Origin: Flavobacterium collinsii
Lineage (GTDB): Bacteria > Bacteroidota > Bacteroidia > Flavobacteriales > Flavobacteriaceae
NCBI RefSeq assembly: GCF_902804485.1
Contig: NZ_CADCST010000061.1
Span: 1 to 64,000, forward strand
Length of the DNA stretch: 64,000 nucleotides
Direction of reading: 5' to 3'
The notes beneath the pieces were generated by a model. It was not told where the DNA came from. It ran no database searches and saw only the letters and a program-made list of their open reading frames with translations. Below are positions 46,120 to 52,665 of this stretch, piece by piece (positions within the stretch are counted from its first letter, which is position 1; each line of letters starts with the position of its first letter). A program made the translations under genes and the position numbers.

Positions 46120-46722
46120 ATGAAAAGAAAAATTTTAATGGCATTTCTAGTTTTAGGAATGATTTCTTGCCAGAATAAAGAAAAAACAGGAGAAGAGAAT
46201 GTTGTGGAAGCCATTGCAGCTGACACCATAACAAAAACAGCAACCGGAACAGCGGACGTAAGCGATGCTCCGCACAAAGACGATAAAGCAGTCGAGACCA
46301 TCAGAAAACAGCTTTTAGTATTGTTGAAAAAAGATCTGCCAGCCTTGACAGCCGACAACAGATTCTTTTATTACAGTGCTTTTGATTTAAATAATGATAA
46401 AAAGGAAGAGTATTTTGTAGGTTTTTCAAATCCTTATTTTTGTGGAAGCGGAGGCTGCTCAGGATACATTTTGAATAATGACGGAAGTTTGATCAATTCT
46501 TTTACCGTAACTGATTTTCCGATTTATGTAACCACTTCAGTAACTGAAAAATTTTATGATCTAATAGCTGTAAGTGGAGGAAAATTTCATCTTCTAAAAC
46601 TGAAAAATGGAAAATATCCTTCAAATCCATCTGTTCAGGAAGTTGTTAAAGAGGAAGCTACAAGAGAAAGTACAACAGTTTTGGATATCGATGGGAAGAA
46701 ATTGGAGAAGTACTCGTTTTAA
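46120..46722 (+). CDS. Small lipoprotein of unknown function
   Basis: The 200-residue protein has a lipoprotein signal MKRKILMAFLVLGMISC (Cys 17). The start at 46120 is preferred to an upstream in-frame ATG (46006) inside the previous gene. A linker rich in Ala/Thr/Glu is followed by a beta-rich domain containing FYYSAFDLNNDKKEEYFVGFSNPYFCGSGGCSGYILNNDG, with a possible disulfide and a calcium-like DLNNDKKEE loop. Its function is unknown. Confidence 0.7.
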   Translation: MKRKILMAFLVLGMISCQNKEKTGEENVVEAIAADTITKTATGTADVSDAPHKDDKAVETIRKQLLVLLKKDLPALTADNRFFYYSAFDLNNDKKEEYFVGFSNPYFCGSGGCSGYILNNDGSLINSFTVTDFPIYVTTSVTEKFYDLIAVSGGKFHLLKLKNGKYPSNPSVQEVVKEEATRESTTVLDIDGKKLEKYSF

Positions 46723-46741
46723 TCAAATTGTATTAAATAAT

Positions 46742-46775
46742 AAACGCGACAGGGTTTTAAAAACCTGTCGCGTTT
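46742..46775. terminator. Bidirectional hairpin between convergent genes
   Basis: Perfect 12-bp stem AAACGCGACAGG / CCTGTCGCGTTT with a 10-base loop, between the lipoprotein gene and lysS. T content after the stem is modest on either strand. Confidence 0.6.
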
Positions 46776-46835
46776 GAATTATTATAAATCAGTTTTGGAA
46801 TTTGGATTTTCCAAAATTTGAATTTTTAAAAAAAA

Positions 46836-48536
46836 CTATCCCACCAATTCCACAAATTTAAACTCACCTTCAACTGCTACTTTAGTCAAACCGTGTTTTG
46901 ATAAGTTTTTCATAGACGCATCCCATTTTTTGCCGCTTAAATTTGCAGTAATTTTTAGTTGCTGAAGATCCATTTTATTTTCATTTCCTTTCAATAAATC
47001 AACGATAAATTTCTCTTCGTCAGATAATTCGACAGTCTGTTTTTTCTCCGGACGCATTTGTGGAAACAATAAAACTTCCTGAATCGATGCGTTATTCGTT
47101 AAATACATAATCAAACGGTCCATTCCAATTCCCATTCCGGATGTTGGAGGCATACCGTATTCTAAGGCTCTTAAGAAATCCTCGTCGATAATACCGTTTG
47201 CTTCATCATCACCTTTTGCAGCCAGACGCATTTGATCTTCAAAACGTTCGCGCTGATCAATAGGGTCGTTTAATTCAGAATAAGCATTTGCAATTTCCTT
47301 ACCACAAACCATTAGTTCAAAACGTTCTGTTAAGTCTGGATTATCGCGGTGTTCTTTACATAGAGGAGACATTTCTTTCGGATAATCGGTAATGAAAGTA
47401 GGCTGAATGTAATTTCCTTCACATTTTGCACCAAAAATCTCATCAATCAATTTTCCTTTCCCCATTGTTTTGTCAACTTCGATTCCCATTCCTTTTGCAG
47501 CTTCAAACAGCTCTTCTTCTGTTTTTCCTGAGATGTCAAAACCAGTAAAATGTTTGATCGAATCCGTCATAGTAACACGGGCGTAAGGCGCTTTAAAGTT
47601 GATTTGGTGTTCTCCAAAAGTAACTTCACTAGTTCCGTTTACGGCAATAGCACAATGCTCAAGCAGGCCTTCTGCAAATTCCATCATCCAGTTGTAGTCT
47701 TTGTAGGCTACATATATTTCCATTGCTGTAAACTCAGGGTTATGGGTTCTGTCCATTCCTTCATTACGGAAGTTTCTGGAAAACTCATAAACACCTTCAA
47801 ATCCACCAACAATTAATCTTTTTAAATACAATTCGTTTGCAATACGCATGTAAAGCGGAATGTCAAGCGAATTATGGTGCGTAATAAAAGGTCTTGCCGA
47901 AGCACCACCGGGAATCGATTGTAAAACCGGAGTATCAACCTCAAGATATCCTGCATCGTTAAAGTAACCGCGCATAGCGGTAAATAACTTGGTACGTTTA
48001 ATAAACGTTTCTTTAACCTGTTGATTCACCGTTAAATCTACATAACGCATTCTGTAGCGTAATTCAGCATCATTAAATGCATCATGTACATTTCCGTCTT
48101 CGTCTACTTTAGGTAAAGGCAACGGACGTAATGTTTTACTCAAAAAAGTAAACCCGCTCACACGAATACATTTCGCTCCAACCTGAGTCGTGAACAATTC
48201 TCCTTCGATACCAATAAAGTCTCCTAAATCGGTTAGTTTTTTAAATACTGTGTTGTATAAAGTTTTATCGTCGCCTTCACACAAAACGTCGCGATTCACG
48301 TACAATTGAATACGTCCTTCACTATCCTGCAATTCAGCGAAACAAGCTTTCCCCTGATCACGAACACTCATCAAACGTCCGGCAACGATCACCTTCTTAC
48401 CTTCTTCAAATGACTCCTTTATTTGCTTTGAAGTATGATTTACAGGAAAAAGATTAGCGGGATAAGGATTGATTCCTAGGTTGCGTAAGTTTTGAAGTTT
48501 TTCTCTTCGGATGATTTCTTGTTCTGATAGTGCCAT
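46836..48536 (-). CDS. lysS: Lysine-tRNA ligase, class II
   Basis: The enzyme charges tRNA-Lys. Its 566 residues include the OB-fold anticodon-binding domain (about 55-150, VIVAGRLMSVRDQGKACFAELQD). The class II core shows motif 2 FRNEGMDRTHNPEFT and motif 3 GMGIGMDRLIMYL. A C-terminal extension of about 65 residues (ELSDEEKFIVDLLKG...GEFKFVELVG) goes beyond the E. coli protein (505 residues). It looks like a small winged-helix-like domain and is usual in Flavobacteriia. An exact -7 box lies 23 bases upstream. Confidence 0.97.
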   Translation of the reverse strand: MALSEQEIIRREKLQNLRNLGINPYPANLFPVNHTSKQIKESFEEGKKVIVAGRLMSVRDQGKACFAELQDSEGRIQLYVNRDVLCEGDDKTLYNTVFKKLTDLGDFIGIEGELFTTQVGAKCIRVSGFTFLSKTLRPLPLPKVDEDGNVHDAFNDAELRYRMRYVDLTVNQQVKETFIKRTKLFTAMRGYFNDAGYLEVDTPVLQSIPGGASARPFITHHNSLDIPLYMRIANELYLKRLIVGGFEGVYEFSRNFRNEGMDRTHNPEFTAMEIYVAYKDYNWMMEFAEGLLEHCAIAVNGTSEVTFGEHQINFKAPYARVTMTDSIKHFTGFDISGKTEEELFEAAKGMGIEVDKTMGKGKLIDEIFGAKCEGNYIQPTFITDYPKEMSPLCKEHRDNPDLTERFELMVCGKEIANAYSELNDPIDQRERFEDQMRLAAKGDDEANGIIDEDFLRALEYGMPPTSGMGIGMDRLIMYLTNNASIQEVLLFPQMRPEKKQTVELSDEEKFIVDLLKGNENKMDLQQLKITANLSGKKWDASMKNLSKHGLTKVAVEGEFKFVELVG

Positions 48537-48558
48537 TTTGTGCTCTTTTTTAAGTGTG

Positions 48559-48566
48559 CAAAGATA
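48559..48566 (-). promoter_or_regulatory. -7 box of lysS
   Basis: Reads TATCTTTG on the minus strand, an exact TAnnTTTG, 23 bases before the lysS start codon. Confidence 0.55.
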
Positions 48567-48644
48567 AAGAAAAGAATGTAGATTTCAGAATGCTGATTTT
48601 AGATTTTTTGAAGCAGTAATTTTCGGGTTTTCAGGGTGGTTTTG

Positions 48645-48712
48645 TCCCGCTATCCACTTGTATCTTTTTTGCAGAAAAAGCAAAAAAAGGATACCGCTGC
48701 TATCGGGGCTAG
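48645..48712. repeat. CCCGCTATCC...CTATCGGGGCTAG hairpin element, copy 2
   Basis: The 68-base element has the same ends as 5936-6005. The central hairpin is CTTTTTTGC / GCAAAAAAG with a 7-base loop: both sides of the stem differ from copy 1 and still pair. It lies between the divergent lysS and lipoprotein promoters. Confidence 0.7.
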
Positions 48713-48764
48713 AGTAGACGTTTTTGTTTTCAAAAAACGTTTGAGTTGAAAAGCTGATCGAGCT

Positions 48765-48801
48765 GTTCTTAGAAAATCATCGAAGATGATTTTCTAAGAA
48801 C
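48765..48801. repeat. Perfect 17-bp inverted repeat
   Basis: GTTCTTAGAAAATCATC at 48765-48781 is the exact reverse complement of 48785-48801, with a 3-base loop. The right arm ends in CTAAGAAC, which is the first unit of the octamer array. Confidence 0.85.
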
Positions 48802-48893
48802 CTAAGAACCTAAGAACCTAAGAACCTAAGAACCTAAGAACCTAAGAACCTAAGAACCTAAGAACCTAAGAACCTAAGAACCTAAGAACCTAA
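48794..48893. repeat. Twelve-copy CTAAGAAC tandem octamer array
   Basis: CTAAGAAC is repeated twelve times without a single change (48794-48889), then a partial CTAA. It ends 30 bases upstream of the -7 box of the lipoprotein gene at 48949. It is a homogeneous version of the NNNCTAAG arrays found at 15854, 16176, 29043 and 36345. Confidence 0.95.
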
Positions 48894-48923
48894 CAAAACG
48901 ATTAAACAATTCACCAAACTTCG

Positions 48924-48931
48924 TATCTTTG
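48924..48931 (+). promoter_or_regulatory. -7 box of the lipoprotein-lipB genes
   Basis: TATCTTTG is an exact TAnnTTTG, 17 bases before the start codon. No -33 TTG is seen; the octamer array ends just upstream of where it would lie. Confidence 0.55.
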
Positions 48932-48948
48932 AGAAAAAATTAACCACG

Positions 48949-49704
48949 ATGAAATTATACAAACTACTTAGTTTTTCTTTTTTATTTGTAACACTCACAA
49001 GTTGTACTTTTACCGAGAGCATTTACGTGAATGATAACGGAACCGGAAAGTTTTCTTTAAACATGGACGGTTCTTCTTTAATGGCAATGGCTGGGAATCA
49101 GATAGGAGATCAATTGGGAGCTGATGCCAAAAAAAATGTAGATTCTACCTTTACCTTCAAACAATTACTGGCTGATAAAAGCGAAAGTATTTCAAAATTA
49201 TCTCCTGAAGTTCAAAGCGAGATTAAAAAACTGGAAGACCTTGTGGTTAATATTAAAACGAATGAGGAAAAAAAAGAATTTCTGATGGCATTTTCAGAAG
49301 ATTTTAAAAATGTGAATGAATTACACGATATATTACAGTCAATCAACACTCTTCAAAAACTAGTAGGAGGAGCGGATGCATCAACACCTTTTGTAGGAGG
49401 TTTGGGGGATAATAATAGTACAGTAAACTACAATTATGACGGAAAGAAATTTACCCGTAAGGCGATAGTCGATAAACAAAAACTGGCTGCAAAAGTACAG
49501 GATTCAACCGCAGAAATGTCAAAAATGGTTTTTGCATCATCTACTTACGTGATAAAATACCACTTCCCAAAACGCATTAAAAAAGTCTCAAATCCGACGG
49601 CTTTGTTTAGTGAAGACCGAAAAACAATTACAATTCAATACCCTTTTACGGATTATATGGAGAATCCTGACAAGCTCAACTTTGACGTTGAGTTTGAAAA
49701 ATAA
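48949..49704 (+). CDS. Lipoprotein of unknown function
   Basis: The 251-residue protein has a lipoprotein signal ending LTSC (Cys 19). The mature part starts FTESIYVNDNGTGKFSLNMDGSSLMAMAG, then a helical middle (SISKLSPEVQSEIKKLEDLVVNIKTNEEKKEFLMAFSEDFK). It ends with a beta region YVIKYHFPKRIKKVSNPTALFSEDRKTITIQYPF. No family is recognised with confidence. It is followed after five bases by lipB and probably shares its transcript. An octamer array lies just upstream of its promoter. Confidence 0.72.
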   Translation: MKLYKLLSFSFLFVTLTSCTFTESIYVNDNGTGKFSLNMDGSSLMAMAGNQIGDQLGADAKKNVDSTFTFKQLLADKSESISKLSPEVQSEIKKLEDLVVNIKTNEEKKEFLMAFSEDFKNVNELHDILQSINTLQKLVGGADASTPFVGGLGDNNSTVNYNYDGKKFTRKAIVDKQKLAAKVQDSTAEMSKMVFASSTYVIKYHFPKRIKKVSNPTALFSEDRKTITIQYPFTDYMENPDKLNFDVEFEK

Positions 49705-49709
49705 TTAAA

Positions 49710-50408
49710 ATGAATAAAAAAATTCAACTTCAGGATTTAGGAAGTAAAGATTATAAAGCGACCTGGGAATATCAGGAAGAACTTTTTAAAGACATAGTCG
49801 ACCTAAAAATAAGAAACCGAAGAGAAGAGCTTGATTTAGAAACACCCAACTACTTATTGTTTGTAGAACATCCGCACGTTTATACACTGGGAAAAAGCGG
49901 TGATTTTGAGAATTTGCTCCTAAACGAAAAACAGCTGGAGGCCAAAGGTGCTACCTTTTATAAAATCAACCGTGGTGGCGATATTACCTATCATGGACCA
50001 GGACAGATTGTGGGTTACCCAATCTTGGACTTGGAGAATTTCTTTACCGATATTCATAAGTATTTACGTTTTCTGGAAGAATCGATCATCCTTACTTTAG
50101 AAGAATACGGTTTAAAGTGCGGACGAAGTGATGGAGAAACAGGAGTGTGGTTAGATGTAGGGACTCCGTTTGCCAGAAAAATTTGTGCACTTGGTGTTCG
50201 CGCGTCGCGCTGGGTAACCATGCATGGATTTGCTTTAAATGTAAATGTCGATTTGGGATACTTCGATAACATTATTCCATGTGGAATCCGCGGTAAAGGA
50301 GTGACTTCGTTGCAGGTAGAGCTTGGTGTTGAAAGAGTAGATGAGGCTGAAGTAAAAGCAAAAATAATCAAACATTTAACCCATTTGTTTGAAGCCGAGT
50401 TTGTTTAA
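49710..50408 (+). CDS. lipB: Octanoyltransferase LipB
   Basis: LipB moves octanoyl from acyl carrier protein to lipoyl domains, the first step of lipoate synthesis. The 232-residue protein has FVEHPHVYTLGKSG, the family signature RGGDITYHGPGQ (88-99), the catalytic Lys 157 in ARKICALGVR, HGFALNVNVDL, and the catalytic Cys 191 in IIPCGI. The Lys-Cys dyad is intact. It follows the lipoprotein by five bases and precedes an AraC regulator by 25. Confidence 0.96.
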   Translation: MNKKIQLQDLGSKDYKATWEYQEELFKDIVDLKIRNRREELDLETPNYLLFVEHPHVYTLGKSGDFENLLLNEKQLEAKGATFYKINRGGDITYHGPGQIVGYPILDLENFFTDIHKYLRFLEESIILTLEEYGLKCGRSDGETGVWLDVGTPFARKICALGVRASRWVTMHGFALNVNVDLGYFDNIIPCGIRGKGVTSLQVELGVERVDEAEVKAKIIKHLTHLFEAEFV

Positions 50409-50433
50409 ATAGGCTTTCTAGATATAAAAAGAT

Positions 50434-51255
50434 ATGGCAGATGCTGAAGAAAATAACAATTATAAAATTGCTGTTCCTTCAGCATTTGATACCGTTTTTT
50501 CGCATTTTTACTTTGCGCAGAATAAAACCGATATTCCTGTAACGAAAACATTATTACCTAGTTTTCAGACGATCTTAGTCTTTGTTTTTGGAAAAGGAGC
50601 CTCTTTAAGATCAAATCAAAATATGATTCTGGAAGCAGAGCGATGTCTCGTTTTAGGACCAATAAAACAAGCCTTTGAGTACACCTTAAATCCTGATTCA
50701 GAGATTCTGGTAGCCAACTTTAAAGAAGATGCTTTCTACCGATTCTTTGGAAGCGCGCTTCTGACGCATTCTTTGCCTGTTCATCCCGACACTTTGATGG
50801 TTGAAAATTGTTTTGCCGCTTTGTGGGAGGAGCTAAAAGAATTGGCTGATCCCAAAAAACGGGTGGATCATATTTTAGAATTCTGTAAACCTTATTTGCG
50901 GGAACAGCATTCCATTACCTCTCTTTTGGCCGATTTTAGAGAAAAAAATATCAATCCGATAAAAGCGACTGCCTCTAAAACAAATCAATCAGAACGAAAT
51001 GTTCAATTGAATCAAAAGAAGTTTTTTGGTTATACCATTAAAGAAATTAATCGTTACGAGCGTTTTTTGAAAGCAGTAGAAGCAATTCAAAAGGATATTC
51101 TAAAAAACGCTAAAACAGATTGGCTTGCCATTGTTGAGCAATGCGGTTATTACGATCAGAGTCAGTTGATACATGATTTTAAACATTATATGAATATTTC
51201 TCCGACTAAATTTCTGAAATTTCAAAACGATATCTGTAACTCAAAGACAGAATAG
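50434..51255 (+). CDS. AraC family transcriptional regulator
   Basis: The 273-residue protein has an N-terminal cupin-like ligand domain (about 15-130, including LLPSFQTILVFVFGKGASLRS and DSEILVANFKEDAFYRFFG). A C-terminal double helix-turn-helix is visible as NRYERFLKAVEAIQKDIL...DWLAIVEQCGYYDQSQLIHDFKHYMNISPTKFL. This is the standard AraC end. The target is probably the next gene, an oxidoreductase that has its own promoter. The ligand is unknown. Confidence 0.88.
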   Translation: MADAEENNNYKIAVPSAFDTVFSHFYFAQNKTDIPVTKTLLPSFQTILVFVFGKGASLRSNQNMILEAERCLVLGPIKQAFEYTLNPDSEILVANFKEDAFYRFFGSALLTHSLPVHPDTLMVENCFAALWEELKELADPKKRVDHILEFCKPYLREQHSITSLLADFREKNINPIKATASKTNQSERNVQLNQKKFFGYTIKEINRYERFLKAVEAIQKDILKNAKTDWLAIVEQCGYYDQSQLIHDFKHYMNISPTKFLKFQNDICNSKTE

Positions 51256-51297
51256 CCCCTTTTCGTTTTCTTACAATTGTGATCGGATCAGCAGTTT

Positions 51298-51305
51298 TAC
51301 ATTTG
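51298..51305 (+). promoter_or_regulatory. Promoter of the NAD(P)H oxidoreductase gene
   Basis: TTG at 51277-51279, an 18-base gap, then TACATTTG at 51298-51305: a complete Bacteroidota promoter, 28 bases before the start codon. Confidence 0.65.
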
Positions 51306-51333
51306 TCATGTTCAATCTTAAAAAACAGAAAAC

Positions 51334-51924
51334 ATGAAAAATTTAATTGTTTACGCACATCCCAATTCAACTAGTTTAAACCATTACTTCAAACAAATTG
51401 TTATGGAGAACCTTGAGAAATCAGGGCAGGAAGTTATCATACGCGATTTAAACGCCCTCCATTTTAATCCGGTTTTGTCTCTGGAGGATATGAATGGGCA
51501 AAGAGTGGGAGAAATTGCTGACGAGGTAAAAAGAGAACAGGATTTTATTAGCTGGGCTGATCGTATTGTTTTTATTTATCCAATTTGGTGGACCGGAATG
51601 CCGGCGATCATGAAAGGGTATGTCGATCGGGTTTTTAGTTATGGATTTGCTTATCGTTACGATAAGGGGATTCAAAAAGGGCTGTTGACCGGGAAACAAA
51701 CCATCATAATCAATTCGCACGGGAAATCAAATACAGAATACGAGTCCATCGGAATGGATAAAGCTTTGATCTTAACTTCAGACTTCGGAATTTTTAAGTA
51801 TTGCGGATTGGAAGTTCAAAAACATTTTTATTTTGATAAGGCAGACAGAGCTTCTGACGAGAATATTTCGGAATGGACCAGTCAGCTTCAGGAAATGTTT
51901 CAGGAAAAGGTTGTATGCGACTAA
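51334..51924 (+). CDS. NAD(P)H-dependent oxidoreductase, flavodoxin fold
   Basis: The 196-residue flavoprotein resembles NQO/MdaB/KefF-type quinone reductases. It has the N-terminal FMN/FAD loop YAHPNSTSLNHYFKQ, RDLNALHFNPVLS, FIYPIWWTGMPAIMKGYVDRVFSYGFAY and TIIINSHGKSNTEYES. It probably reduces quinones, azo or nitro compounds. It sits between an AraC gene and a Crp-type gene and may be induced by one of them. Confidence 0.88.
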   Translation: MKNLIVYAHPNSTSLNHYFKQIVMENLEKSGQEVIIRDLNALHFNPVLSLEDMNGQRVGEIADEVKREQDFISWADRIVFIYPIWWTGMPAIMKGYVDRVFSYGFAYRYDKGIQKGLLTGKQTIIINSHGKSNTEYESIGMDKALILTSDFGIFKYCGLEVQKHFYFDKADRASDENISEWTSQLQEMFQEKVVCD

Positions 51925-52016
51925 TTTGTTATATTTCTGCTTCAGAGCAGTTTAGAGCAATTTTTTCGAATAGTTTTAGTTATCTATTAAACCATTTTTT
52001 CTAAAAACCTGATACC

Positions 52017-52598
52017 ATGCAAAATGTAATTACTGACCTGTCCCGATTTATGGAATTTAATGAAACGGAAAGTATGGCCTTTAAAAACATACTTAAACTA
52101 AAGAAAGTCAAAAAAAACGAACATCTTTTAGTAGAAGGCGATGTTTGTAATTTTGGAGTTTTTATTGCAGAAGGATGCATTCGTTACTATTATTCACTTG
52201 ATGGTGTCGAATCTACCGGAAATTTCTTTTTTGAAAATGACTGGTACTCTGATTTTGAGAGTTTTTTATACAACAAACCGTCATTGCTGAATATCGAAGC
52301 TCTGGAAGACTGTGTGCTGTATTTGGCCTATAAACACGATTTTGAAAAACTGGTTTCTGAATATCCGGTATTTAACTCTTTCCTGCGCATTATGATGGAA
52401 AGAACCATCAAAGGATTGACGGGTAGAAATATGGCAATGTCTTTATTGTCTCATGAAGAACGTTATTTGCGGTTTGTAAAATATTGCCCGAAAGTAGTCG
52501 AAAGAGTTTCGTTAAAACACATCGCCAGTTATTTAGGAATTCAGCCGGAAAGTTTAAGTCGGATCAGAACCAGGATTACATTGAACAGTAAATCTTAA
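52017..52598 (+). CDS. Crp/Fnr family transcriptional regulator
   Basis: The 193-residue protein has a cyclic-nucleotide-binding-type beta-barrel (about 15-120, KNEHLLVEGDVCNFGVFIAEGCIRYYYSLDGVESTGNFFFENDWYSDFESF) and a C-terminal winged helix (SLKHIASYLGIQPESLSRIRTRI). The conserved cAMP phosphate-binding cassette of E. coli Crp is not evident, so the signal is unknown. Such short Crp-like proteins are common in Flavobacteriia. A TonB receptor follows after 67 bases. Confidence 0.87.
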   Translation: MQNVITDLSRFMEFNETESMAFKNILKLKKVKKNEHLLVEGDVCNFGVFIAEGCIRYYYSLDGVESTGNFFFENDWYSDFESFLYNKPSLLNIEALEDCVLYLAYKHDFEKLVSEYPVFNSFLRIMMERTIKGLTGRNMAMSLLSHEERYLRFVKYCPKVVERVSLKHIASYLGIQPESLSRIRTRITLNSKS

Positions 52599-52630
52599 CT
52601 CAAGTCAATTTTTAAGAAAATTCAGCTCTT

Positions 52631-52638
52631 TACTTTTG
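52631..52638 (+). promoter_or_regulatory. -7 box of the second TonB receptor gene
   Basis: TACTTTTG is an exact TAnnTTTG, 27 bases before the start codon at 52666. No -33 TTG is visible. Confidence 0.5.
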
Positions 52639-52665
52639 CTTTTATAACTGTAAAGCAAAATAAAA

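Noticed and set aside
48794..48893. CRISPR-like array
   Set aside because: The units are 8 bases and directly adjoining with no spacers, and no cas gene is in the window.
49710..50408. LipB lacking its catalytic cysteine
   Set aside because: The segment RASRWVTMHG has no Cys, but the catalytic Cys of the family lies in the PCG motif, which is present (Cys 191), as is Lys 157.
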